Assembly: GCF_006345825.1 (NCBI RefSeq)
Contig: NZ_VCIX01000092.1
Span: 682,001 to 746,000 of the forward strand
Reading direction: 5' to 3'
From: Paenibacillus paridis
Lineage (GTDB): Bacteria > Bacillota > Bacilli > Paenibacillales > Paenibacillaceae
DNA: 64,000 bases
Positions 53,025 to 62,900 of the stretch are shown one piece after another (within the stretch, counting starts at the first letter, position 1; each line of letters begins with the position of its first letter). A model generated the notes under the pieces. That model had not been told where the DNA came from and did no database searches. It saw nothing but the letters and a program-made list of their open reading frames with translations. Both the position numbers and the translations under genes were made by a program.

Positions 53025-54092
53025 TTATGCTTCGCTTTTGGCAAGCTCTTTGCGTACGATTGGCGCCACTTTAGTGCCAAGCAGCTCAATGGCGTGCAGA
53101 ACCTCGCGGTGGGGCATCGTGCCAACATTAACATGCAGGAAGAAACGGGTAACGCCAAGGTTTTTGCGCAGCAAAATGATTTTCTCAGCCACATATTCAG
53201 GGTCGCCGACATAAAGGGCGCCACGAAGACTGCGCGCAGCATCGAAAGCCGCACGGTCGTAATTTTGCCTCCAACCGCGCTCGCGGCCGATGACATTCAT
53301 TTGGGCGGCTGTTGGCGCGAAGAACATATCGGCTGCTTGTTCCGTCGTGTCGCCTACGAAGCCGTGGGAATGTGTGGCTATTTGCAGCTTGCTCGGATCG
53401 TGCCCGGCCCGTGCGGCAGCTTCCTTATAGAGAGAGACTAAAGGCGCAAAGCTTTCCGGCATGCCGCCGATGATTGCGAAGGCAATGGGCAGGCCCAGCG
53501 TACCGGCTCTTACGGCCGATTCCGCGTTTCCGCCGCTTGCAATCCAGACTGGCAGCGGGCTTTGGACCGAACGTGGATAGACAGCCAGATTATCGATGGC
53601 AGGGCGATGCCCTCCGCGCCAGCTGACTTTCTCCGAAGATCTAATTTTAAGCAGCAGCTCAAGCTTCTCTTCGAACAGTTCCTCGTAATCGTCAAGACTG
53701 TATCCGAACAGCGGGAAGGATTCGATAAACGAACCGCGGCCCGCCATGATTTCAGCCCGTCCGTTCGAGATGCCATCTAAGGTTGAGAAGGCTTGATAGA
53801 CGCGTACCGGATCATCGGAGGAAAGCACGGTAACCGCGCTCGTTAGCCGTATCCGTTTGGTCATGGCAGCCGCGGCAGCCAGCACGACGGCAGGAGCCGT
53901 ACCTGCATAATCCGCCCGGTGATGCTCTCCGATTCCGTAAACGTCCAGGCCGACCTGATCGGCGAGCACGATTTCTTCAACTGCATGGCGCAGACGCTCT
54001 GCATGGCTCATGATGACCCCAGTCACCGGGTCAGGTGTCGTTTCCAAAAACGTACTTATTCCTATTTCCATTCCAGCAGCCAAATCGGCCAT
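53025..54092 (-). CDS. Luciferase-like (LLM class) flavin-dependent monooxygenase
   Basis: About 355 residues from the ATG behind AAAGGGGAG (an earlier TTG at 54110 is inside that site). TIM-barrel LLM family: MEIGISTFLETTPDPVTG, LADQVGLDVYGIGEHHRADYAGTAPAV near residue 50, RIRLTSAVTVLSSDDPVRVYQAFSTLDGISNGRAEIMAGRGSF, SGGNAESAVRAG. Uses reduced FMN from a separate reductase. Oxidises an unknown small molecule. Cytosolic. Confidence 0.9.
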   Translation of the reverse strand: MADLAAGMEIGISTFLETTPDPVTGVIMSHAERLRHAVEEIVLADQVGLDVYGIGEHHRADYAGTAPAVVLAAAAAMTKRIRLTSAVTVLSSDDPVRVYQAFSTLDGISNGRAEIMAGRGSFIESFPLFGYSLDDYEELFEEKLELLLKIRSSEKVSWRGGHRPAIDNLAVYPRSVQSPLPVWIASGGNAESAVRAGTLGLPIAFAIIGGMPESFAPLVSLYKEAAARAGHDPSKLQIATHSHGFVGDTTEQAADMFFAPTAAQMNVIGRERGWRQNYDRAAFDAARSLRGALYVGDPEYVAEKIILLRKNLGVTRFFLHVNVGTMPHREVLHAIELLGTKVAPIVRKELAKSEA

Positions 54093-54302
54093 ATATAACT
54101 CCCCTTTCAATAGTTTTAGTTTACTAAATTATTTATGGTTTCTCAACTAAAGTAAGCATTTTGTTATGTACTTTCTCATGAAAGTTGAGTCGATTCAAGT
54201 ACCGTTAGTTATCCTTTTAAAAAAACACGTCATATTTGCTTCTCATTTGTCACAAAACGAGCTGCTATTTCGTTCTATTGCCAAACAGAAGGAGTGATGA
54301 TG

Positions 54303-55490
54303 ATGAAGACGTTGACATGTGTGGTTATTGGCGGGGGATACGCAGGAATACACTCGGTGAAAGAAATTCAAAAAATGGGGAAGAACAGTGGGAACGCTCC
54401 CCGGCTTCGTCTTATTTTGATCGATAAAAACAGCTATCATACCCGAAAAGTGCTGCTCTTTAAACCAGCTGTTGCAAACGAGGACATTACGATTCCGTTC
54501 AGCAGCATGTTTCCGGGTGGGGTGGAGTTCGTTCAAGCAAACGTAACTGGAATCGATACGCAATCCCAAAGGCTGGTCTATCAGAAAACTAAGGATGATA
54601 AGGAGCAGACGCTCAAATATGATCTTCTTGTGCTCGGGATCGGCAGTGTGGTGAGGCAGCCTGAGGCTAATCAAGGCGGCATAGCGCTTACCGGGGTAGC
54701 TGAAGCCAATGACATTAAAGCCGCATGGCGTTCGAACTTACAGATGGCTGTTCGGGAGCGCAATCCAAAAGAGAAGCAGCGATTAATGAGCATTGCCGTG
54801 GCGGGAGCGGGCATAAGCGGCATTGAAACCGCAGCTGAGCTGGCTCATCACGTCCGGGAAGATGCGAGGCAGCTTGGTCTTGATCCCAAAGAGGTTGCGA
54901 TTCGTTTATTTAACGCAGGAGAGCGATTATTCTCGGATGGTCCTGCCAAAGTAGGCGTGAAGCTGGAAGCTGCGCTTCATTCCTATGGCATTACGGTCGT
55001 ACATGGAAGCAAAGTAGTGCAGGAGAACAAAGGGAAGCTGACTCTGTCGAGTGGCGAGGTTGAACCCATTGGACTATGCATTTGGACGCTGGGCCTGCTG
55101 CCGAATCCAATGCTGAGGACGGTTGGCGTACCGGTGACGGCGGATGGTTACGTGGTGGTGGATGAAAGCTACCGCGTGAAAGGCGCGAAGGGGGTCTACA
55201 GCATTGGCGATTGTGCCCAAATTCAAGATGCAGCCAGCGGGCGGTTGGACGGGAAAACCTGTAAGGAAGCGACAGCGCAAGCAGCTCGTCTGGCCAAGGT
55301 TATCGCTGCTGATTTAGCCGGTCGTCCTGCGCCCGTTCATAAAAGTTTTATGGATTTTTACTGCTTCGGTCTCGGGCCGGATAGAGGCATGGCTTGGACG
55401 CGCCAATGGGGCATCGATATGGTTTTCACAGGCAAGCTGGGCTGGAAAATGAGAAAGTACTCATGGGATATGGCTAGTCTGCTAAAATAG
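54303..55490 (+). CDS. NDH-2/AIFM2-like FAD-dependent oxidoreductase
   Basis: About 395 residues; start at the fourth in-frame initiator of a GTG-ATG-ATG-ATG run, 8 nt after AAGGAG. FAD motif VVIGGGYAGIHSVKEI at the N terminus, NAD motif VAGAGISGIETAAELAHHV near residue 165, and SIGDCAQIQD near residue 300. Probably NADH:quinone or thioredoxin-reductase-like disulfide-free oxidoreductase, peripheral to the membrane. It is 18 nt before an ECF sigma gene. Confidence 0.88.
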   Translation: MKTLTCVVIGGGYAGIHSVKEIQKMGKNSGNAPRLRLILIDKNSYHTRKVLLFKPAVANEDITIPFSSMFPGGVEFVQANVTGIDTQSQRLVYQKTKDDKEQTLKYDLLVLGIGSVVRQPEANQGGIALTGVAEANDIKAAWRSNLQMAVRERNPKEKQRLMSIAVAGAGISGIETAAELAHHVREDARQLGLDPKEVAIRLFNAGERLFSDGPAKVGVKLEAALHSYGITVVHGSKVVQENKGKLTLSSGEVEPIGLCIWTLGLLPNPMLRTVGVPVTADGYVVVDESYRVKGAKGVYSIGDCAQIQDAASGRLDGKTCKEATAQAARLAKVIAADLAGRPAPVHKSFMDFYCFGLGPDRGMAWTRQWGIDMVFTGKLGWKMRKYSWDMASLLK

Positions 55491-55508
55491 GGAACAAAGG
55501 AATACAAG

Positions 55509-56387
55509 ATGGGAAGTGAGACGATGCAGAAGCTGTATGAGCAGTATAGAGGATTATTGTTTACGCTTGCCTATCAGTTGACGGGCTCGGCCGCCGATGC
55601 GGAGGATATGGTGCAGGACGTATTTGTGAAAGCCTATGAGGTTCCGCTAGAGCGAATGGCAGAGCCTAAAGCGTATTTGTGCAAAATGATAACGAACCGC
55701 TGCCGTGATTTGCAACGATCCGCTCGCAGAAGGCGTGAGCATTACTTCGGGGAATGGCTGCCTGAGCCTATTTTAACATCAGATGACGAAACGTATGAAG
55801 CGGTTGCGCGGGGCGAGCTGCTGTCGTATGCCATGCTTGTCTTGCTGGAGAGGCTGTCTCCCTCGGAGAGGGCGGTATTCGTGCTTAGGGAAGCGCTCGG
55901 CTTTGATTATGCCGCGATTGCAGAGCAGGTGGACAAAACGGAAGCCAATTGCCGTAAGATCTACAGCCGTGCACAAGGTAAAATGGGTGTTTCTGCAGAA
56001 ACGCCCGGTTTCACGGAAACGGCGAGCGAGCCATGGATTCGCGCCTTTCTGACTGCACTGGAGCAAGGCAACTTAGAGGCAGTCGTCACCATGCTTGCTA
56101 AGGATGCCGTGTTAATCTCGGACGGTGGGGGCAAAGCTTTGTCTGCCGTTCATCCTATCCAATCCCGAGAGCATGTTATCCGTTTCCTGCTTGGCATTAT
56201 TCAAAAAGGCGCCAACGAGGAGGGCGGCTTCGAATTTGAGCTGACGGAAATGAATGGCCAGCCAGGGCTAATTGTAAGGACACGCAACAGAATCGAGACG
56301 GCAGCGCTGCTGCATATGGAGAATAATGAAATTCGCAGCCTGTACTTAATTAGAAACCCGGATAAGCTGCAGCGTTTAGAAAGGTGA
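55509..56387 (+). CDS. ECF41/SigJ-type RNA polymerase sigma factor with C-terminal SnoaL-like domain
   Basis: 292 residues. Region 2 (GLLFTLAYQLTGSAADAEDMVQDVF), region 4 (AVFVLREALGFDYAAIAEQVDKTEANCRKIYSRAQ) and an extra about 110-residue NTF2/SnoaL-like domain (AFLTALEQGNLEAVVTMLAKDAVLISDGGG) typical of the ECF41/SigJ group. These have no separate anti-sigma factor; the tail is the regulator, and they sit beside oxidoreductase genes. Cotranscribed with the upstream oxidoreductase. Confidence 0.92.
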   Translation: MGSETMQKLYEQYRGLLFTLAYQLTGSAADAEDMVQDVFVKAYEVPLERMAEPKAYLCKMITNRCRDLQRSARRRREHYFGEWLPEPILTSDDETYEAVARGELLSYAMLVLLERLSPSERAVFVLREALGFDYAAIAEQVDKTEANCRKIYSRAQGKMGVSAETPGFTETASEPWIRAFLTALEQGNLEAVVTMLAKDAVLISDGGGKALSAVHPIQSREHVIRFLLGIIQKGANEEGGFEFELTEMNGQPGLIVRTRNRIETAALLHMENNEIRSLYLIRNPDKLQRLER

Positions 56388-56535
56388 AAATTGAGCGATT
56401 GGATCAGATAAACTATAATAGAGAGAACGATTAGTTTAGCCAATTTGAGCTGATATAAATGGCCCGTTCGTCTGCCGACCGATTAGGAAAGAGGTTGAGC
56501 GGAAGCGGGTCTTTACGATAAAGGAGAGCATTTCA

Positions 56536-57438
56536 TTGACGCTGCAGCAATTAAAATACATTATTGAGGTCGCGAATCGGGGTTCGATCAACGAAGCGGC
56601 CAAGCGTTTGTTTATTTCCCAGCCCAGCCTGTCGAATGCGATAAGGGAGCTGGAAGAAGAGATGCAGCTTGCGATCTTCGATCGGTCGAATAAAGGAATC
56701 TCGCTCTCGAAGGAGGGAGTCGAGTTTCTTAGCTATGCCCGGCAAGTGGTGGAGCAGGCGGAGCTGCTGGAGAGCCGCTACCTGAACGCGAAGCCTTCCC
56801 CGCAGCATTTTTCCGTATCAACCCAGCATTATGCTTTTGCGGTCAATGCGTTTGTAAGCCTGATACAGGAATACGGCCATGAGGAATACGAGCTCGCCTT
56901 GCGCGAGACGAAAACCTATGAAATTATAGAGGATGTCAAAAATCTGCGCAGCGAGATTGGCATTCTATATCTGAATGAGTTCAACGGCAAAGTCATTAAT
57001 AAGCTGCTCAAAACGGCCAATTTGCAGTTTAACAGTTTGTTTATGGCTAAACCGCATATTTTCATCAGCATCAAAAATCCGCTCGCCAAGCAGTCAATCG
57101 TTACGATCGACCAGCTGCAAAACTACCCTTATTTGTCTTTTGACCAAGGAGAATATAATTCGTTTCATTTTTCCGAAGAAATTTTAAGCACAATGTCTCA
57201 TAAGAAAAGCATCCGTGTGAACGATCGTGCTACTTTATTTAACTTACTAATCGGCTTAAATGGCTACACCATTTCGACGGGCGTGCTTAGCAAAGACCTC
57301 AATGGCAACGAAATTATCCCTGTACCGCTGGATTGCGAGGAAACGATCAATGTCGGCTGGATTTCACATAAAAACGCGTCGCTCTCGAAGCTAGGATCAG
57401 CCTATGTCGAAGCGCTAATAGAAGCAACCTCGCCTTAA
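56536..57438 (+). CDS. LysR-family transcriptional regulator
   Basis: 300 residues from a TTG with AAAGGAG 10 nt before. The N-terminal HTH is TLQQLKYIIEVANRGSINEAAKRLFISQPSLSNAIRELEEE; the remaining 210 residues form a substrate-binding-protein-like effector domain. Directly before metE on the same strand. Control of metE by sulfur or methionine status is likely, as for MetR/MtaR-type regulators. Confidence 0.92.
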   Translation: MTLQQLKYIIEVANRGSINEAAKRLFISQPSLSNAIRELEEEMQLAIFDRSNKGISLSKEGVEFLSYARQVVEQAELLESRYLNAKPSPQHFSVSTQHYAFAVNAFVSLIQEYGHEEYELALRETKTYEIIEDVKNLRSEIGILYLNEFNGKVINKLLKTANLQFNSLFMAKPHIFISIKNPLAKQSIVTIDQLQNYPYLSFDQGEYNSFHFSEEILSTMSHKKSIRVNDRATLFNLLIGLNGYTISTGVLSKDLNGNEIIPVPLDCEETINVGWISHKNASLSKLGSAYVEALIEATSP

Positions 57439-57458
57439 TTTATTGGTATAGCCAAAAG

Positions 57459-57494
57459 CTATAACTAGCTATAGTTTATTACAGTTACACTATA
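57459..57494. promoter_or_regulatory. Palindromic sites before metE (candidate LysR boxes)
   Basis: CTATA-N6-TATAG (57459-57474) and overlapping TATAGT-N13-ACTATA (57470-57494). The half-sites resemble the TATAGTTT element of the MtaR methionine regulator of streptococci. They lie 53-88 nt before the metE start. No S-box (SAM riboswitch) sequence is present in the short leader. Confidence 0.6.
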
Positions 57495-57546
57495 TCTGTA
57501 AAACCATGGTATCTTTCTTGTAACAAGTTGTAGAGGAGCTTACAAG

Positions 57547-59835
57547 ATGACAAAAAGCAGTGTTTTGGGATACCCGCGTATTGGTGCAGATAGAGAATGG
57601 AAAAAAGCGCTTGAAGCGTTCTGGTCAGGCAAGCTGGAAGAATCGGATTTTGAGAAGCAGCTGCAGGAAATTCGTCTGAACCACTTGCGCAAGCAGCAAG
57701 AAAAAGGAATCGATCTGATTGCCGTAAATGATTTCAGCTATTATGATCAAGTTCTTGATACGGCTACCATGTTCGGCATCGTTCCAAAACGCTTCGCTTA
57801 TGACGGCGGCGCAGTGCCGTTGTCCCTCTATTACGGCATTGCCCGTGGAACAAAGGAAGCGACTGCAAGCGAAATGACGAAATGGTTCAACACGAACTAT
57901 CACTATATCGTACCTGAGCTCGATGGCGCAGCTCCTGTACTTACGGAAAATAAACCGCTGCTTGCTTACCGCGAAGCGAAGGAAAAGCTCGGAATTGAAG
58001 GCAAGCCCGTTCTCATTGGGCCGCTTACTTTCCTTAAGCTTTCCAAAGGATACAGCAAATCAGAGACGGATGCTTGGATCGCTAAGCTCATTCCGCTTTA
58101 TGTGCAAGTGCTGCAAGAGCTTGCGGCAGAAGGCGTGGCGTGGGTGCAAATCGATGAGCCGGTTCTGGTGACTAAGCTTGATACGGAAGATTTAGCGCGT
58201 TTGAAAACGATCTACGAGGCATTCGCGGCAGCTGTACCGACACTTCATATTTTGCTGCAAACGTATTTTGAATCGGTTGAATATTACAAGGAAGTCGTTG
58301 CTCTTCCGGTTAAAGCTATCGGCCTTGATTTCGTGCATGGCTTCACAGGCAACATCGCTTCGATTAAAGAACACGGCTTCCCGGCAGATAAGGTTCTGGG
58401 CGCAGGGGTTATTGATGGCCGCGGCATTTGGAAAGCTTCGCTTCGCGATAAGCTGGCATTGCTCGAGGAGCTGTCTGGACTAGTAACGGATGATCAGCTA
58501 ATCGTACAATCATCATGCAGCTTGCTTCATGTTCCGGTAACAGTGAAAAGCGAGAAGAAGCTGACAGCTGAGCTGCAAAATGCGCTTGCATTCGCTGATG
58601 AGAAGCTGGATGAGTTGGTTTTGCTTGCTAAAGCACTCACGCAAGGCGGCGCTTCGATAACAGCGGAGCTTGAGCAATGCGACCGCGAACTTGAGGGTCT
58701 TAAGCAATCGGGCGAGCGCAATCGCAATGATATTCAACAAGCCGTTGCTGCGATTAGCACGAAGCAGCCGGAACGCAGCTTGCCTTTCGCTGAGCGTCAT
58801 ACAGCTCAACAAAACAAATGGCAATTGCCGTTATTCCCTACAACAACGATCGGCAGCTTCCCGCAATCGGCAGAAGTGCGCAAGGCTCGCCAGCAATGGC
58901 GCAAAGCGGAATGGAGCAACGAGCAGTACGCTGATTTCATTCGCGAGCAAATCGATATTTGGATTAAGCTGCAAGAGGAAATTGGCATCGATGTGTTGGT
59001 GCACGGCGAGTTCGAACGTACAGACATGGTTGAATTTTTCGGTGAGAAGCTTGCTGGTTTTGCATTCACGCAGTATGGCTGGGTGCAATCGTATGGCTCG
59101 CGCTGCGTGAAGCCGCCAATCATCTATGGCGATGTTGCCTTCGAAGAAGCAATGACGGTCGAGGAAACGCGGTATGCGCAATCGAAAACGGATCGTCCAG
59201 TGAAAGGGATGCTGACTGGACCGATTACGATTATGAACTGGTCATTCGTTCGTGATGACATCTCCCGTGAACAAATTGCTTACCAGCTGGCTTATGCCCT
59301 TAGACAGGAAGTAGAAGCGCTTGAGCAAGCAGGCATTGGCATGATTCAAGTCGACGAGCCGGCGGTTCGCGAAGGCCTTCCGTTGAAAGAAGCGGATCAA
59401 GCCGAATATCTGGCATGGGCAGTCAAAGCTTTCCGTATGACAACTTGCACAGTTGCGGATACAACACAAATTCACACGCATATGTGTTATTGCGAGTTCC
59501 ATGACATGATTGACTCCATTGAAGCGATGGATGCCGATGTTATCTCCATTGAGACCTCGCGCAGCCATGGTGAGCTCATCCACAGCTTTGAGGAGAACAC
59601 GTACAAGCTGGGCATTGGCCTTGGCGTGTATGATATTCATAGCCCGCGTGTTCCACGCGTGGAAGAAATGACGAGCATGATCGAGCGTGCCTTGCGCGTT
59701 CTTGATCCGAAGCTTTTCTGGATCAACCCGGACTGCGGATTGAAGACGCGCGGCTATGACGAAACGGTGGAGTCACTCCGCAACATGGTCTTAGCAACGG
59801 AAATCGCGCGCTCCAAGCACGCATCCCTAGCATAG
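57547..59835 (+). CDS. metE: Cobalamin-independent methionine synthase
   Basis: 762 residues, full length. Transfers the methyl group from 5-methyltetrahydropteroyl-triglutamate to homocysteine; zinc enzyme, cytosolic. N-terminal half begins SSVLGYPRIGADREWKKALE. The zinc-site residues of the C-terminal barrel are present: THMCYCEFHD near residue 640 and WINPDCGLKTRGY near residue 725, with IQVDEPAVREGL at residue 605. AGAGGAG before the ATG. Regulated in B. subtilis by an S-box, here more likely by the LysR protein. Confidence 0.96.
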   Translation: MTKSSVLGYPRIGADREWKKALEAFWSGKLEESDFEKQLQEIRLNHLRKQQEKGIDLIAVNDFSYYDQVLDTATMFGIVPKRFAYDGGAVPLSLYYGIARGTKEATASEMTKWFNTNYHYIVPELDGAAPVLTENKPLLAYREAKEKLGIEGKPVLIGPLTFLKLSKGYSKSETDAWIAKLIPLYVQVLQELAAEGVAWVQIDEPVLVTKLDTEDLARLKTIYEAFAAAVPTLHILLQTYFESVEYYKEVVALPVKAIGLDFVHGFTGNIASIKEHGFPADKVLGAGVIDGRGIWKASLRDKLALLEELSGLVTDDQLIVQSSCSLLHVPVTVKSEKKLTAELQNALAFADEKLDELVLLAKALTQGGASITAELEQCDRELEGLKQSGERNRNDIQQAVAAISTKQPERSLPFAERHTAQQNKWQLPLFPTTTIGSFPQSAEVRKARQQWRKAEWSNEQYADFIREQIDIWIKLQEEIGIDVLVHGEFERTDMVEFFGEKLAGFAFTQYGWVQSYGSRCVKPPIIYGDVAFEEAMTVEETRYAQSKTDRPVKGMLTGPITIMNWSFVRDDISREQIAYQLAYALRQEVEALEQAGIGMIQVDEPAVREGLPLKEADQAEYLAWAVKAFRMTTCTVADTTQIHTHMCYCEFHDMIDSIEAMDADVISIETSRSHGELIHSFEENTYKLGIGLGVYDIHSPRVPRVEEMTSMIERALRVLDPKLFWINPDCGLKTRGYDETVESLRNMVLATEIARSKHASLA

Positions 59836-59878
59836 CTTTACCTTGCAGCCATGGCTAATGCCCGTGCTGTTATAATAG

Positions 59879-59926
59879 GAGCCTCCTACCGTAGAAACTA
59901 CTTTTACGGTAAGGAAGGCTCTTTTG
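59879..59926 (+). terminator. Terminator after metE
   Basis: Imperfect long stem: GAGCCTCCTACCGTA with TTACGGTAAGGAAGGCTC round a short loop, then four T residues. Confidence 0.8.
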
Positions 59927-59996
59927 CTATGGCTAGATCAGTATGGTTTCGCATTAAAAAAAGGAAAAACGAGAATAATGTCGAATTTTACGCATT

Positions 59997-62900
59997 ATGA
60001 TGCAAAAACGAACCTATTCCTTGTGGAAACTTGTCACTATTATTTTAATATTCCTCTCCGTTCTCCTTGGGCTGCGCTGGTTTTGGATGAGTTTGCAGGA
60101 AACTCCCGAGCATGCTTTGGCAGAACAGGGCGTACTGGATATGCGCGGCTGGGATTTTGAACATTCACGCTCCATTCAGTTGAACGGCGAGTGGGAGTTT
60201 TATCCGGAGGCCTTTATTGAACACGAACATACGCAGCAGGATCGGAATGATCCGCACACGTATATCCAGGTTCCAGGCGACTGGAGCGGCGCATTTTCGA
60301 ATCCATCCGACAGCTCCTATGGCTTCGGGACCTATCGGCTCCGGATTCTGATAGATCCTTCCCCCGAGTATCCATACGCCTTTTGGGTCAAACGGATCGA
60401 AGCTTCTTCTCAGCTTGAAATTAATGGTCAGAAGGTTCCCGCATTCGGAAAATTATCGGAGACTGCAGCAGGAAGCGAGTCCAAAGTAATGACCTATACG
60501 GAATCCTATAAAGCGGGGGCCGCTGTCACCGAAATCGAGCTGCTAGTGCGGGCAGCTAACTTTGAGAACCCGTATAATGGCGGTATGATTCGATCGATCC
60601 GATTCGGATCACAAGCAGTTATCGATAATGAGCGGATGTATTCCATTGGATTCCAAATGGTAACCTTTATTATTTTATTGCTGCATAGCTTGTATGCCAT
60701 TATCTTGTTTCTTTTTAATCCAAAGCAAAAAGCGTTCCTCATCTTTTTCTTACTGCTAGTGATGGCTGGAATCACGATTGTGTCTGATCATGACAAGCTT
60801 CTGTTGATTTGGTTGCCTGTCTCCTATGCATGGGGCCTCAAAATCAGGCTGCTGTCCTATATGTTTCTATCTTTTTTTATACTGGCGCTAGCCAGAAACT
60901 TTTCCGAAGATAAATCGGGCACACGAATATTTAGAATCTATGCAGCGCTTCTGGCAGCGTATTCGTTCTGGTTGCTGGGCGCTCCAACGTCAGCGATTTA
61001 TTGGACATACAAGCACTATTTGTTTTTATCCTTTTACGCGCTGCCTTTGGTCTGGTTTATGTATGTCATTGGCAAAATGATTGTAAGAAATCATCGCGAT
61101 GCCGTTTTCTTGCTGCTTGCCGCAACGAGCATCTTATCCAGCGTCATATGGGGAGTTTTTACGGCTCGCAACATCATTGATAACATTTATTATCCGATCG
61201 ATATCATTGCGGCAATGGTCGGTTTTTCTACGTATTGGTTCAAACGGTATTTCCGAAATTCCGATGAAAATATAAAGCTTAACGAGCAATTGAAGAAATC
61301 GGACAAAATGAAGGACCAGTTCCTTGCGAACACCTCCCACGAGCTCCGAACGCCGCTGCATGGCATTTTGAGTATTGCGCAGACCATCTTGGCAAACGAG
61401 CAGTCAGCCATTCAGGGGAAAAGCTACAAAGATATGGAGCTGCTTGTGACGATTAGCCGGCGGATGTCGTATATGCTGGATGATTTGCTTGATGTGGTAA
61501 GGCTGCAGGATAAGCGAACTTTGCTGCGGCAAGAGTCGCTCTCGATTCCATCTATCGTTCCAGCGGTCATGGATATGCTCGCCTATATGACCGAAGGCAA
61601 GCCCATACAGCTGCAGATGCAGATCGCGCAATCAACGCCGCCTGTGTGGGCAGATGAGAAAAGATTAGTGCAGATTTTATTTAATTTGCTCCATAATGCG
61701 CTTAAGTACACGGATGAAGGTTTTGTGAGGGTTACAGCGGAAACGGGAAAAGATAAGCTCATCATTCGTGTTTCTGATTCGGGAGCCGGCATGGATAAGG
61801 AAACGCAGGAACGGGTGTTTTTGCCGTATGAGCAAGGTCTCTATGGGATTAGCGACGGAGGGGGAATTGGCCTCGGGTTAAGCATCTGTAAGCAGCTAGT
61901 TGAGTTGCATGGAGGAGAATTGTTCGTTCAATCGGAGCTGGGCAAAGGTTCAAGCTTCAGCTTCGCGCTGCCACTCGCCGATTCTCCAACGCTTTCAGCC
62001 GAGCGCCTTGACGTGGAACGCCCAAGCCCAATTGTAGTTGAGCCGTCAACTGTACGTCTCGCCCAATCCAATGGAACGGGTTATTTATCCACACTTGAAG
62101 CTGCAGCATCGTCGGCTATGGGCAACACGATAAAGATACTTGCTGTAGATGATGATCCGATTAACTTGAAAGTGCTGGATAGTATTTTAACTGCTGATCA
62201 GTATAGCATCCGCACGGTCATGTCCGCTCATGAAGCACTGGATTGGCTTTTACGGGAGCAATGGGATTTGATGATTGTTGACGTAATGATGCCGCATATG
62301 TCGGGCTACGAGCTGACAAGAAAAGTAAGAGAGCAGTTTTCGATCTCGGAGCTTCCGGTGCTATTGCTAACGGCTCGCAGCCAGCCCGCGGATATCTATG
62401 CCGGCTTCCAGGCAGGAGCCAATGATTACGTGACAAAGCCCGTGGACACATTGGAGCTTAAATACCGCGTTTGGTCATTAACTGCATTGAAACAATCTGT
62501 AGATGAGCGACTGCGTATGGAGGCGGCTTATCTTCAGGCGCAAATTCATCCTCATTTCCTATTCAACACGCTTAACTCGATTATGGCGCTGAGCGACCTG
62601 GATACGGAGAAGATGCGTAGGCTCGGCGAGGCATTTACCTCTTATTTGAGAATAAGCTTTGATTTTCTAAATTCCGGTGAGCTCGTATCACTCACGCATG
62701 AGCTGGAGCTTGTTCAAGCTTACTTATATATTGAGAAAGAGCGCTTTGAAGAGCGCTTAACGATTTTATGGGAGATAGATACGGATCTTGATCTACAGCT
62801 GCCGCCGCTTACGATTCAACCGTTAGTTGAAAATGCAGTGAAGCATGGCCTGTTCAGCCAAGCCAAAGGAGTTACTATTCATATCCGTATCCTGCGCCAG

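Noticed and set aside
57439..57546. S-box SAM riboswitch before metE
   Set aside because: The 108-nt gap is too short and lacks S-box conserved blocks.
59924..60160. Small plus-strand frame overlapping the sensor-kinase start
   Set aside because: It shadows the kinase gene in another frame and has no conserved features.
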